Of a DNA stretch of 64,000 nt, positions 32,650 to 42,040 are shown in pieces. The position numbers and the translations under genes were made by a program. Numbering within the stretch: position 1 is the stretch's first letter; each line of letters starts with the position of its first letter. The notes beneath the pieces were generated by a model. That model was not told the DNA's origin. It searched no databases and saw only the letters and a program-made list of their open reading frames with translations. Source of the stretch: Shimia_B sp039815465 (lineage in GTDB: Bacteria; Pseudomonadota; Alphaproteobacteria; Rhodobacterales; Rhodobacteraceae); assembly GCA_039815465.1 (NCBI GenBank), contig JBCBZG010000008.1, positions 73,612 to 137,611 on the forward strand, in the 5' to 3' direction.

Positions 32650-33924
32650 ATGAGGACGAGGCGATCTCCGCTCTTGCTGCGCGTCTGGCTTGGGGCGACC
32701 TGGCTCTTGGCGGGCCTTTATGCCGGGCTCGCGCGCCGCGCGCACCTGCGCATGGGCGCGCCCCGCGAACGCTTTGCGGAGCGGTTGGGTCAGCCTTCCG
32801 CGCGGGCGGCGGGGCCTGTGGTGTGGATCCACGGTGCAAGCTTGGGTGAGGTCGCGCAGATTGGCCCGGTGGTGGAGGCGCTGCGCGCGCGGCAGACGGC
32901 GAGCGTCCTGGTGACCACGGCCACGCAGGCTGGGGCCGATTGGGTGGCCCGGCGGCTGCCTGGGGTGATCCACCAGTTTGCGCCGCTCGACACGCCGCGC
33001 GCGGTGGCGGGGTTCCTGAGCGCGTGGGACATCACGGCGGCTGTGTTTGTGGAGGGCGATTTATGGCCCCGCATGGGCTGCGCGTTGCAGGCGCGCGGGG
33101 TGCCGCGAGTGTTGCTGAACGCGCGGGCCTCCCGGACGCGGGCGCGGTTGGCGGGCGTCTATGGCGCGCTCTTGCACGACTTCACCGCGGTGACCTGCCG
33201 GTCAGAGGACGTGGCCGAAGGGCTGCGCGACCTGGGTCTGCCCCCCACGCGGGTGCAGGTGCTGCCAGATTTGCGCATCGCGTCGGCTAAGCTGCCGGTG
33301 GATGACGCGGCGCGGGCCGAGATTGCGGGGTGGGTTGGGCCGCGGCCGCTTTGGCTCGCAGCCTCCACCCATCCAGGCGATGAGGCGGCGGTGATCGCGG
33401 CGCAGCGTGGTGTGACGGAGGCCCATCCGGGGGCTCTCCTGATCTTGGCGCCGCGCCACCCGCCGCGGGCGGACGCGTTGGAGCAGATGGCCGCGGAGGC
33501 GGGACTGCGTGTCGCGCGGCGCAGCCAGGGCGCACCGGTCGAGGATGGCACGCAGGTCTATTTGGCCGATACCCTGGGTGAGATGGGGACATTCTTTGCG
33601 CTGGCGCCACTGGCCTTTGTCGGCGGCTCCTTCGGGGGGGATGGCGGGCACAACCCCTATGAGCCCGCGCAGTTTGGGACGGCGATCCTGGCGGGGGCGC
33701 GGGTCGCCAACTTCGCCGATGCCTATGCGCGTCTGGCCCAGGACGGCGCGGCGGAGCTCTTGGACGACCCGGACAGGCTCGGCCTGCGCGTTGCGGCGCT
33801 GCTCGGCTCGGGGGAGCTTGCGGCCATGGGGCAAGCCGCGGAGAGGTTCATGGAGCGGCAAGCCGGGGGCGTGGAGGCCACGGTCGCCTTGATCGAGGCG
33901 GCGATGGGCGAGAGCCGTCGCTAG
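32650..33924 (+). CDS. waaA: 3-deoxy-D-manno-octulosonic acid transferase
   Basis: 424 residues. An N-terminal hydrophobic anchor (about 8-26) is followed by WIHGASLGE at 59-67, the WaaA motif that holds the catalytic Glu, and VEGDLWPR, where relatives have ETE/DLWP. Donor domain LAASTHPGDE and GGSFGGDGGHNPYEPA bind CMP-Kdo. Attaches Kdo to lipid IVA at the inner membrane. Its stop overlaps that of the convergent flavoprotein gene (CTAG). Confidence 0.9.
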   Translation: MRTRRSPLLLRVWLGATWLLAGLYAGLARRAHLRMGAPRERFAERLGQPSARAAGPVVWIHGASLGEVAQIGPVVEALRARQTASVLVTTATQAGADWVARRLPGVIHQFAPLDTPRAVAGFLSAWDITAAVFVEGDLWPRMGCALQARGVPRVLLNARASRTRARLAGVYGALLHDFTAVTCRSEDVAEGLRDLGLPPTRVQVLPDLRIASAKLPVDDAARAEIAGWVGPRPLWLAASTHPGDEAAVIAAQRGVTEAHPGALLILAPRHPPRADALEQMAAEAGLRVARRSQGAPVEDGTQVYLADTLGEMGTFFALAPLAFVGGSFGGDGGHNPYEPAQFGTAILAGARVANFADAYARLAQDGAAELLDDPDRLGLRVAALLGSGELAAMGQAAERFMERQAGGVEATVALIEAAMGESRR

Positions 33925-35534
33925 GCGTTGAGGTGGTCCCACACGCGGGAGATCACGACGGACCCCTCGCCCACTGCGCTGGCCACCCGTTTGACGGAGC
34001 CTGCGCGCACGTCCCCCACGGCAAAAATCCCGGGCTGCGACGTCGCATAGGCCGAGTTCGTGCCAGCGTCGGGGCCTGTTTTGACAAAGCCCTTGTCGTC
34101 GAGCGCGACGAGGCCCGAGAGCCACGCGGTGTTCGGCGCCGCGCCCACCATGATGAAGGTGCCGCAGGTGTCGATGGTGCGCTCTTCCCCCGTGGCTTTA
34201 TCGCAGACGGTGATGGCTTTGAGCGTGCCGTCGCCATGCACGGCAGTCATTTCGGTTTGGTAGTGGATGGTGATTGCGGGGTCGGCTTCGAGCCGCGTCG
34301 ACAGGTAGTCCGACATCGACGCCGCGAGCGAGGTGCCGCGGACAAGGACGTGCACGTGGCGGGCGGAGCGGCTCAGGTACATTGCGGCCTGCCCTGCGGA
34401 GTTGCCGCCGCCGATGACGACGGCATCGGTGTCCCGGCAGTAGCGCGCCTCCACCTCTGTGGCGGCGTAGTAGATGCCCGCGCCCTCGAACGCTTCAAGC
34501 CCTTGGACGGGCAAGCGGCGGTACTGGACGCCCGTGGCCACCACGAGCGCGCGGGCGCACACGACCATGCCGTCGCCCAGCGTGACGTCGAACATGTCGC
34601 CGTGTTTCTCCACCGCGACGGCCCGGCGGGGGACGGCGAAGCGGGTGCCGAATTTCATCGCTTGGATCTCACCGCGCCAGACGAGGTCGGCGCCGGAGAT
34701 GCCCGTGGGAAAGCCCATGTAGTTTTCGATCCGGCTCGATGTGCCGGCCTGGCCGCCGATGGTGGCGTCTTCGAGCACGAGCGCGCTCATCCCCTCTGAT
34801 CCTGCGTAGACCCCTGCGGCGGTGCCAGCGGGGCCTGCGCCCACGATCAGGACATCGCATTCCTCGTGATCCTCGAGCGCGAGGTCGAGGCCAAAAAGCT
34901 GCGCGACCTTGCGGGGGGTGGGGTCGTCGATCACGCGGTCTTTGCCGTAGATGACGGCGGGGGTTTGGGGGCTGAAGTGGCAGGTGTCGGACAGGTGCAC
35001 CGCCTCGCCCGAGCCGAGCTCGATCAGGCGAAACGGGATGCGGTTGCGGCCTGCGAAGGCCGCAATCTGGCGGATATTGCGGTCGATATCGGCGCCAATA
35101 AGGAGCAGCGCCGCGTCGTCGCCTTCGATCTGGCGGCGTCTTCGGCCCGCGAGCACGGTGATGACTTTGTCCGACAGCTCCGGGATTTGGCCCATGAGGG
35201 TGAGCATCGCGGGGCGTGGGATGTGCAGGATTTTGGACGGCTGCACCGTTCGCGCCCCGATCATAGAGGTCCCGCCAAACAGAAAGCTGACCTCGCCAAA
35301 GAACTGGGTGGGGCCGAGCGTGGCGCCGCCATAGCGTTGGCCCGTGACGGGGTGCACGGCCTCCACCTCCCCCTCCTCGACATAGAGGAATTCGGTGATG
35401 GGTTCGCCCAGATGGGCGATAACCTCCCCCGCGGGGTGGCGGCGGTGTTCGCCGATGGCGCGCATCCGCTCCAGGTGGTCGGGGGCGATGGGGGTCCGTT
35501 GGTAGGTCGTCAGGTCGATGGCGAGCGTTTCCAT
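33921..35534 (-). CDS. cNMP-binding domain fused to a thioredoxin-reductase-like flavoprotein
   Basis: 537 residues. Residues 20-125 are a cyclic-nucleotide-binding domain (GEVIAHLGEPITEFLYVEEG, FFGEVSFLFGG). A middle thioredoxin/glutaredoxin-like region (about 140-220) precedes a TrxR-like module: FAD loop GAGPAG at 232-237, GGQAGTSSRIENYMGFP, NADPH loop GGGNSAG at 375-381, and a closing IFAVGDVRAGSVKRVASA. The CxxC pair of true thioredoxin reductase is replaced (YYAATE at 355-360), so it cannot reduce thioredoxin the usual way. It may be an NADPH-dependent redox protein under cAMP or cGMP control. It is 18 bp downstream of ycjF. Confidence 0.82.
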   Translation of the reverse strand: METLAIDLTTYQRTPIAPDHLERMRAIGEHRRHPAGEVIAHLGEPITEFLYVEEGEVEAVHPVTGQRYGGATLGPTQFFGEVSFLFGGTSMIGARTVQPSKILHIPRPAMLTLMGQIPELSDKVITVLAGRRRRQIEGDDAALLLIGADIDRNIRQIAAFAGRNRIPFRLIELGSGEAVHLSDTCHFSPQTPAVIYGKDRVIDDPTPRKVAQLFGLDLALEDHEECDVLIVGAGPAGTAAGVYAGSEGMSALVLEDATIGGQAGTSSRIENYMGFPTGISGADLVWRGEIQAMKFGTRFAVPRRAVAVEKHGDMFDVTLGDGMVVCARALVVATGVQYRRLPVQGLEAFEGAGIYYAATEVEARYCRDTDAVVIGGGNSAGQAAMYLSRSARHVHVLVRGTSLAASMSDYLSTRLEADPAITIHYQTEMTAVHGDGTLKAITVCDKATGEERTIDTCGTFIMVGAAPNTAWLSGLVALDDKGFVKTGPDAGTNSAYATSQPGIFAVGDVRAGSVKRVASAVGEGSVVISRVWDHLNA

Positions 35535-35552
35535 GGGGTCCCTTTCGCGGGG

Positions 35553-36545
35553 TTAGCTGGAGCTGTCAAAAAGCCCGGTGAGCGCGCGGCGCACGGCGGC
35601 CGTCACGCTCGGGCGTTTTTCCGCGTGGAAGGCCATGGGGCGGCAGACCTCGATGGCGGCCACGCCCACGCGGGCGGTGAGGGCGCCGTTCACGAGACCT
35701 TCGCCGAAGCGTTTGGACACTTTGGCCAGGATCGATCCCCCCGCGACCGACCCGAGCAGGTCATCGCCCACCGCGACCGCGCCCGTTGCCACGAGGTGGC
35801 CAATCACGGCGCGCGTGAGCCGCCAAGCGCCCAGCGTGCCGGAGCGCCCGCCGTAGAGTTCGGCGATGCGGCGGATCATGCGCAGGTTGGCCGTGAGCGC
35901 CGCGATCACATCGGCCAGCGCGATGGGCACCAGTGCCGTCACGGTGGCCACCTGGCGCGCGGCGCTTTCGACCTCCCTTAGGGCGGCGGCGTCGATGGGG
36001 GCGAGCAGTTCACGCTCAGCCAGGCCCAAAAGCGTGGCGGCGTCCAGGATCTCCTCCTCCCGCTCCTTCAGGCGGGTTTGGCCCCAGTCGAGCTCCTTCC
36101 TGGCGGCGTAGAGGCGCGACAGGGACCGCACCGCTTTGCGCGCGGCCTTGAGGTCATCGGCGGCGCGGGCGCTTTCGGCGTCGGCTTTGAGCCGGTCGAT
36201 GCGGCCAAGGCGGGAAAAGGCGGATATTTCTTTGACCGCAATCGCGAGCGCCACCAGCACAAAGGCGGCCAGGAGCCCCGTGGCCGCGTAGCCCAAGATC
36301 GGGTTGGCGAGCACCAGCGCGGTGACGGTGTTCCAGGTCGCGAGCGACACAAAGAAGCCCAGCACCGCAAAGAGCAGCCCCCAGAACCAGCGCGCGAGCC
36401 GCGAGCGGGGCCGCGCGGTGAGCGCCACGACGCTTTGCATAGCCGCGCCGCGGGGGATGTCCTCGGGCACCGGGGGGGCCGCTGCCGGGGTCGGGGGGGC
36501 GTCGGCGTCGTCGAGTTCGACGAGAACAGGTCCTTTGTCGGTCAT
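35553..36545 (-). CDS. ycjF: YcjF family membrane protein (TIGR01620/DUF697)
   Basis: 330 residues. Two membrane helices at about 53-75 and 87-108 (FWGLLFAVLGFFVSLATW, YAATGLLAAFVLVALAIA), then a long helical region and a DUF697 domain near the C-terminus (ALVPIALADVIAALTANLRMI). In many proteobacteria it is encoded right after the P-loop protein YcjX, as here with an ATGA overlap. Role unknown; the pair is linked to stress or phage-shock-like responses in enterobacteria. The N-terminal 40 residues are Pro/Ala/Asp-rich. Confidence 0.82.
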   Translation of the reverse strand: MTDKGPVLVELDDADAPPTPAAAPPVPEDIPRGAAMQSVVALTARPRSRLARWFWGLLFAVLGFFVSLATWNTVTALVLANPILGYAATGLLAAFVLVALAIAVKEISAFSRLGRIDRLKADAESARAADDLKAARKAVRSLSRLYAARKELDWGQTRLKEREEEILDAATLLGLAERELLAPIDAAALREVESAARQVATVTALVPIALADVIAALTANLRMIRRIAELYGGRSGTLGAWRLTRAVIGHLVATGAVAVGDDLLGSVAGGSILAKVSKRFGEGLVNGALTARVGVAAIEVCRPMAFHAEKRPSVTAAVRRALTGLFDSSS

Positions 36546-37951
36546 CTGAGCCGGTCTCCCATCAGGTATTCCGCGGCGGCATCGAGCCTTATGTGCGGCG
36601 GGCCGTCCCCTGGCGCGATGTCTTGGACGGGGGGGCGGAATTTCTGCACTTCGACGGCGCCAAAGGGCCAATCGTCGGCGCCTTCGCGGGCGGGCGACAG
36701 GATGCGCGCGGGGTCGTGGGGCAGCTCGCCCGGGTAGAACGCGGCGCGTTTGCCGCTGTCGGTCAGGCCTTGCACGGCGCTCAGCGTGGTGCCGTTGTGG
36801 TCGATCTGGGTTTCCGTGGTGGTGCGGAGCGCGGCGATGGCCATGGCGCGGGTTTCGGCCCCGGCGAACCGTGCGCGGTCGCGCGCCTCCCGCGTGAGCG
36901 CCTCCATGATCGCGGTGAGGCGGGCGTGCTGTTCGTGGTGCAGGTGGTCGGCTTTGGTGGCCGCAAACAGGATCTTATCCACCCGGCGGCCCATGAAAAG
37001 CTGGCTCAGGAACGCGCTGCGGCCCGGGCTAAAGGCACCCAGCGTGTCAGCCATGGTCTGGCGCAGCGCCTCCACCGCCTGCGGTCCGTCATGGATCGCG
37101 CCCAGCACGTCGAGCAGCACGATCTGGCGGTCGAGCCGGGCGAAGTGATCGCGGAAGAACGGCTTTACGACCTTGGACTTATAGGCCTCAAAGCGGCGCT
37201 CCATTTCACGCACGAGGCTCTTGCGGGTGGGCTCGCCCCGCATGGGGGCGAAGGTGAGCACGGGGGAGCCGTCGAGGTCCCCGGGCAGGAGGAACCGGCC
37301 TGGCGTGCAGTCGGCAAACCCAGCCGCGCGGGCGGCGTGCAGGTAGTCCGTGAAGGACTTCGCCAGTTTCTGTGCGTCCGGCTCGGAATAGGGCGCGTCA
37401 GGCGGCACGGTTGCGAGGGTGCTCAGGTAGCTCGCGGCCATCTCCCGCCGCTCGATGCGGGAAAGCACTTGGGCCGACCACTCCCCATAGGTTTTGTCGA
37501 GGAGCCCGAGGTCCAGCAGCCATTCGCCTGGGTAGTCCACGATATCGAGGTGGATCGTGCGCGGCCCCGAAAGCCCGCTGAACAGGCCCGAGGGCTGGAC
37601 CGTGAGCGACAGGCGCAGCTCGCTCACCGCGCGGGTGCCGTCGGGCCAGTGCGGCGTGGTGCCTGTGAGCGCGCCCAGATGCGCCTCGTAGTCAAAGCGC
37701 GGGATCGTGTCGTCGGGCTGCGGCTGGAGATACGCGTTCTGGATCGCCCCAGTGGAGGCCGCCACCAGCCCCGGCATCCGCCCACGGTCGAGCAGGTTGG
37801 CCACGAGCGAGGTGATAAAGACGGTCTTGCCCGCGCGGCTCAGCCCGGTGACGCCCAGCCGGATTGTTGGGGTGGTGAAAAGCGAGCCCACGCCATCGGC
37901 CACGCCCCCGATGGTGCGTGTGACGCCGTCTGTGAATGTCTCTAGTACCAC
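36542..37951 (-). CDS. ycjX: YcjX family P-loop protein (DUF463)
   Basis: 469 residues from a GTG at 37951. Walker A GLSRAGKT at 36-43; DIVDYPGEWLLDL serves as the Walker-B/switch region. DUF463 proteins are predicted GTP- or ATP-binding proteins of unknown role; they occur with YcjF, encoded next. The GTG was chosen because the alignment-like family start (VLETFTDGVTRTI) begins here; an upstream open frame runs a further 109 codons across the divergent truA region and is unlikely. No strong ribosome binding site is visible. Confidence 0.84.
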   Translation of the reverse strand: MVLETFTDGVTRTIGGVADGVGSLFTTPTIRLGVTGLSRAGKTVFITSLVANLLDRGRMPGLVAASTGAIQNAYLQPQPDDTIPRFDYEAHLGALTGTTPHWPDGTRAVSELRLSLTVQPSGLFSGLSGPRTIHLDIVDYPGEWLLDLGLLDKTYGEWSAQVLSRIERREMAASYLSTLATVPPDAPYSEPDAQKLAKSFTDYLHAARAAGFADCTPGRFLLPGDLDGSPVLTFAPMRGEPTRKSLVREMERRFEAYKSKVVKPFFRDHFARLDRQIVLLDVLGAIHDGPQAVEALRQTMADTLGAFSPGRSAFLSQLFMGRRVDKILFAATKADHLHHEQHARLTAIMEALTREARDRARFAGAETRAMAIAALRTTTETQIDHNGTTLSAVQGLTDSGKRAAFYPGELPHDPARILSPAREGADDWPFGAVEVQKFRPPVQDIAPGDGPPHIRLDAAAEYLMGDRLR

Positions 37952-38065
37952 CGGGTGCCCCGTTCTGCTGCGTTGGCAAGATAGGCACCAGTGGTGTGAT
38001 CCACCAGTGGGGGCGGTGATTTCTGCGCAGTTGCCGTGCGCGCGCGGGCACGGTAGGGCCGCGCC

Positions 38066-38839
38066 ATGCCTCGCTACGCTTTGAAAGTTGAATATGACGG
38101 CACCCCCTTTGCCGGGTGGCAACGCCAGGCGGACCAGCCGTCCGTTCAGGGCGCGGTGGAGACCGCGCTGGCGCGGCTCGAGGATGGCGTGCCCTCCATC
38201 GCGGCGGCGGGGCGCACGGATGCGGGTGTGCATGCGACGGGCCAGGTGGCGCAGTGCGATATGGCGCGGGATTGGCACCCGTTCCGCCTGTCAGAGGCGC
38301 TGAATTATCATCTGAAGCCACATCCGGTGGCGATCACGGCCTCTGCTGTCGCGCCCGACGGCTGGCACGCGCGGTTTTCGGCGGTAGAGCGGGAGTATCT
38401 GTTTCGCCTCGTCGCCCGCCGCGCGCCGGTGACGTTGGATAAGGGCCGGGTGTGGCACGTGGCGCGGAGCTTGGAGCTTGCCCCCATGCAGGCGGCGGCG
38501 GCGTATCTGGTGGGACGCCATGATTTCACGACCTTCCGCGCGTCGATCTGCCAAGCCGCGTCGCCGGTCAAGACCGTGGATGCCATCGAGATCACCGAGC
38601 ACCCCTATCCCGGCGGGCAAGAGTTCCGCTTTCGCATCCGCGCGCGGAGCTTTTTGCACAATCAGGTGCGCAGCTTCGTGGGCACGCTCGAACGCGTGGG
38701 CGCAGGCGCCTGGGCGCCCGAGCGGGTGCGCGACGCGCTGGAGGCGCAGGACCGCAGCCAATGCGGGCCAGTCTGCCCACCATCGGGCCTATCGCTGGAG
38801 CGTGTGACCTATCCGGTTGATCCCTTCGCGCCCCTTTAG
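38066..38839 (+). CDS. truA: tRNA pseudouridine synthase A
   Basis: 257 residues. GRTDAGVHATGQ at 49-60 holds the catalytic Asp52; KVEYDGTPFAGWQRQ is the family N-terminus and FLHNQVRSFVGTL the C-terminal motif. Makes pseudouridine at positions 38-40 of tRNA anticodon stem-loops. Divergent from ycjX with 114 bp between. Cytoplasmic housekeeping enzyme. Confidence 0.95.
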   Translation: MPRYALKVEYDGTPFAGWQRQADQPSVQGAVETALARLEDGVPSIAAAGRTDAGVHATGQVAQCDMARDWHPFRLSEALNYHLKPHPVAITASAVAPDGWHARFSAVEREYLFRLVARRAPVTLDKGRVWHVARSLELAPMQAAAAYLVGRHDFTTFRASICQAASPVKTVDAIEITEHPYPGGQEFRFRIRARSFLHNQVRSFVGTLERVGAGAWAPERVRDALEAQDRSQCGPVCPPSGLSLERVTYPVDPFAPL

Positions 38840-38901
38840 ACCCACCGGGCCAGGCCAGTCCGACCCCACCGGACGGCGCGATGGCGCGACACGCTGCCGG
38901 T

Positions 38902-39456
38902 TTAATCGGTGTCATTCGCCCCGGCTCCCGCTCCCGCGCGGGAGGCCGCCGTGGCTGGGACGTAGGTGCGATGCGCGAGCGTATTTAAGCGGTCGTAGAG
39001 CTGTTGCGGCATGAGCATTCGCTGTGGGCGTGAGACAGCGGGCTGCGGCGCGCCCAACGTCAGGTGCGTGTCGGGTCCATCAACTGTCGCCACAGCATGA
39101 ATGCCGCGGCCCAGTCGCTCCATGTCCAGATACGGTGCGAGGAGCGCGGGATAATCCACCCCGCGCATTACGACCCGCCCTGCCCCCGCCCCAAGAGCGT
39201 CCACCGCGGGAGGGAGAGCAGAAAGGGCTTTGGCGCTTTCTGCGCTGGTGGGGTCGCAGGGCCCTGGCCAGCCCGCCTCTAGCGCGTCCGCCAAGGCCGT
39301 CAGCGCCGCCTCATCCCCGAACATCGACACCGCGCGGGACCAGTCTTCCGCATGGCCCAGCGGCAGCCCCGCCCCACGCGCGGCCCGCAGCAAAAGTGCG
39401 CGAAGCTCGGATCGGGACAGGTCTAAGGCGTGTGCGTCTACAGACTGGGGAGCCAT
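38902..39456 (-). CDS. DUF3726-like protein
   Basis: 184 residues, no signal peptide or membrane helix. SRSELRALLLRAARGAGLPLGHAEDW near the N-terminus is the recognisable block of the DUF3726 family; a VMRGVDYPALLAPYLDMERLG segment follows in the middle. The family has no known function. It is the last gene of an operon with the 542-residue protein (19-bp overlap) and an M19 dipeptidase. The C-terminal tail is Ala/Gly-rich. Confidence 0.62.
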   Translation of the reverse strand: MAPQSVDAHALDLSRSELRALLLRAARGAGLPLGHAEDWSRAVSMFGDEAALTALADALEAGWPGPCDPTSAESAKALSALPPAVDALGAGAGRVVMRGVDYPALLAPYLDMERLGRGIHAVATVDGPDTHLTLGAPQPAVSRPQRMLMPQQLYDRLNTLAHRTYVPATAASRAGAGAGANDTD

Positions 39457-41066
39457 TCCCCTTCCCTCCCGATCTCATCAAAGAGCGGCAGACCCTGGCC
39501 GAGCGTCACGCGGGTCCAAAGCTTTGATTTCGGGTCAAAGCGCGTCGCTCCGAAGAAGCTGAGCTTAGCCCGCAAGAGGTGGATCGGCGCGGCATAGCTA
39601 CCGATCAGGTTCGCACGGACCTCCGCATAGGGGTGGCGCGGCAGGGCCTGGGCCCGGCGCGCGGCGGCGCGATGCTCGGGATGTTGCGCAAGGAACTGCC
39701 AGAGCGGCGTGGCGCGACCCGGCAGGGCAACGTGGAGCGCTTGAAACTGCCGCGCACTGTCGAGCGGGGTCTCGCGGTCGGCGCCAGGTTCGCTCGCGCG
39801 CGCACCCAGGCGCGGTTCGAGCTTTTCTTCGGACACGTACCAAAACTGGCCCTGCTCCGCCGCGTCATCAAAATCGATGGCGAGCGCCCAGGCGCCATGG
39901 GTTTCGAGCAGCTCCCGCAGGTCCGCGCAGGTCATGGTGGGGTCAAGCTGCGGCTCAAAGGGGGTGGCCTGACACTCCACCAAGTCGTCGACTAGCGCGC
40001 CAAAGGGTTCCATCAGCCAGGCCAGCGCAAGCTCTTGCAGCGCAAGCGACCCAGCCTCCGCCCTGGCATAAAGCGTGGCGGGCGATGGCATAGCCGCGGC
40101 GGTGAGGTCTAGGGTGAACGCGGCCCAGTCTCGGCGCAGCGCCTCGATATCGGCCATCGTGTCCGCATCATCCACAGCCCAGCTGGCGAGGTAGCGTTGG
40201 GCCTGGGCGGCAAGCGCAATGAGCGCCTCCCCAGTCTCCGCCCCGACCTCCTCCACCGCCAGCACGCGGGCGAGCGCGGTTTCTTTGACCGAGAACCACG
40301 CGTCGAGCAGCAGGGGGTGGGACACGAGGAAAGGCGCCATGCCGAGCCCGGTGGCATTCCCGATCCCCAACGCGCGCTTGAGGTCGCGATGGAGCGGGGC
40401 GCCGCCCAAATGCTCCACCAGGTCGTGGGTGAAGCCGCGGATGAGCCAGACGGTCAACATCTCCGCCGCGAAGGGCCCGCTGAGGCCTGGGCGGTCGGCA
40501 TAAGCGGCTCGGTCCGAAAGCCCGAACTTGCCGTTTCCGTAAACGGCCGTCGTGCGCATCAGGTAGCCGCAGCGCGCAATCGTAGCGCGGTCGGGTTGGC
40601 GCCCGGCGCGGAGCGCGCCGACGACTTCGGCAAACAAACGGACGGATTTGTTGGCGCGGCTCAGCACGAGCTCCCTAGGCCCAAGCCGTCCGGCCTCCTG
40701 ATGGGGGACCTGCGCGGCAAGGCGCGCGATGTCGGCGGCCTCCGGCACCCCGTCAAAGAGCACAAACGCCGCGTCCCAGGCGGTGGCGATGACCCGGTCG
40801 CTGCGCGCCTCGGGTGCGAGATCTTGGGAAAATGCGATGAGGGAATAGGCGTGGTCGCCCAGGGTCACGGTGTAGACCGCGTGGCCGTGGCCTGCGGCGT
40901 CTATCGCCCATTCGGGGCGGGTGAAGCAGGCTCCAAGGCGCGCAAGATCGCGGGCGAGGACGCGCAGAAATGACAACCGTGTGGGCTGCATGACGCCCAG
41001 CCGCTCCAGCGTCATAACGCTTTCGGCGGGCCTGAGGGCGGGAAACTGTGCGGCGCCGTCCATCAT
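39438..41066 (-). CDS. 542-residue protein of unknown function, between M19 dipeptidase and DUF3726
   Basis: 542 residues, mostly predicted helical, no signal peptide or membrane segment. No catalytic motif was recognised. Visible features: GDHAYSLIAFSQDLAPEARSDR near residue 70, a RCGYLMRTTAVYGNGKFGLSDR segment near 165, and an HPYAEVRANLIGSYAAPIH segment near the end. Its start overlaps the dipeptidase stop (ATGA) and its end overlaps the DUF3726 start, so the three are made together, probably as a functional unit or complex. I could not assign it to a family. Confidence 0.75.
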   Translation of the reverse strand: MMDGAAQFPALRPAESVMTLERLGVMQPTRLSFLRVLARDLARLGACFTRPEWAIDAAGHGHAVYTVTLGDHAYSLIAFSQDLAPEARSDRVIATAWDAAFVLFDGVPEAADIARLAAQVPHQEAGRLGPRELVLSRANKSVRLFAEVVGALRAGRQPDRATIARCGYLMRTTAVYGNGKFGLSDRAAYADRPGLSGPFAAEMLTVWLIRGFTHDLVEHLGGAPLHRDLKRALGIGNATGLGMAPFLVSHPLLLDAWFSVKETALARVLAVEEVGAETGEALIALAAQAQRYLASWAVDDADTMADIEALRRDWAAFTLDLTAAAMPSPATLYARAEAGSLALQELALAWLMEPFGALVDDLVECQATPFEPQLDPTMTCADLRELLETHGAWALAIDFDDAAEQGQFWYVSEEKLEPRLGARASEPGADRETPLDSARQFQALHVALPGRATPLWQFLAQHPEHRAAARRAQALPRHPYAEVRANLIGSYAAPIHLLRAKLSFFGATRFDPKSKLWTRVTLGQGLPLFDEIGREGEWLPSL

Positions 41067-42040
41067 GCTGGCTCGAAGCTCTCTGAGAAAAATCTGTACC
41101 AGTTGCCGCCCAGGATTGCGTCAGTGTCGGCCGCGTCAAAGCCCCGCGCGCGCAGGCCCTCGGCGAGGCCGGGAAACTGGCTGTTGGACTGAAAGAACTT
41201 GGGCGGCTCCGGGAACTGAACCGCGCCGCCGCCGGTCTTGCGCCAGCGGCCATCGCGCATCCAGGCCAGCGCGCTGTCCGGCTGCCCCTGACATAGGTCC
41301 GACCCAATGCCGAGCGCGGCTGTGCCCACCTGGTCCGCCACCCGCGCGATCATGGCGGTGAGCGCCTCCAGCGTGCAGTCCGACCCACCCGCCAGGTGCA
41401 AGGGATAGAGCGAAAACCCCAACATCCCGCCCCGCGCGGCCAGGGCGGCGATGGTGTCGGCGCGCACATTGCGTGGCACGTCGTGCCAGTCGGCGGGGTT
41501 GGCGTGGGTGATCGCAATGGGCCGGGCGGAGGCGTCGATCGCCTCCCGCCGGGACCGGTCGCCGGAGTGGCTCATATCGATGACGAGACCCACGCGGTTC
41601 ATCTCTGTCACCACCTCGCGGCCCATATTGGTGAGACCGGTGTCCTCCGCCTCGTAGCAGCCGGAACAGAGCAGCGACTGGTTGTTATAGCTCAGCTGCA
41701 TAAAGCGCAGGCCGAGCTGGTGGAGGATTTCGACGAGCCCGATGTCGTCCTCGATCGGCGCGGGGTTTTGCGCGCCGAAAAAGATCGCGGTGCGGCCTGT
41801 GGCGCGGGCGTGGTCGATATCGGCGGCTGACGTGCCGCGCAGGATCAGGTCGCCATGGTCCTGGAACTGGCGGTTCCACGCGGCGAGCGCGCCCACCGTG
41901 TCGCGGAACCCTTCGTGGTAGGACACGGTGATATGCACGGCGTCGACGCCGCCCGCACGCATCTCCTCGAATACTGCTCGGGAGGGGGCCACGAACTGGA
42001 GCGCATCAATGCGCGGGACGGGGTGGGCAACGCGGGTCAT
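41063..42040 (-). CDS. Membrane-dipeptidase family (peptidase M19)
   Basis: 325 residues. The M19 zinc-amidohydrolase barrel shows FMQLSYNNQSLLCSGC, LVIDMSHSGDRS (His of the metal site), PIAITHANPADW (second His) and ALGIGSDLCQG with the final Asp. Renal-dipeptidase relatives cleave dipeptides, including D-residues; bacterial members also act in catabolism of modified amino acids. The usual His-x-Asp at the N-terminus is not obvious (DAVHITVSYHEG may replace it), so the metal site may be altered. First gene of the three-gene operon. Confidence 0.82.
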   Translation of the reverse strand: MTRVAHPVPRIDALQFVAPSRAVFEEMRAGGVDAVHITVSYHEGFRDTVGALAAWNRQFQDHGDLILRGTSAADIDHARATGRTAIFFGAQNPAPIEDDIGLVEILHQLGLRFMQLSYNNQSLLCSGCYEAEDTGLTNMGREVVTEMNRVGLVIDMSHSGDRSRREAIDASARPIAITHANPADWHDVPRNVRADTIAALAARGGMLGFSLYPLHLAGGSDCTLEALTAMIARVADQVGTAALGIGSDLCQGQPDSALAWMRDGRWRKTGGGAVQFPEPPKFFQSNSQFPGLAEGLRARGFDAADTDAILGGNWYRFFSESFEPA

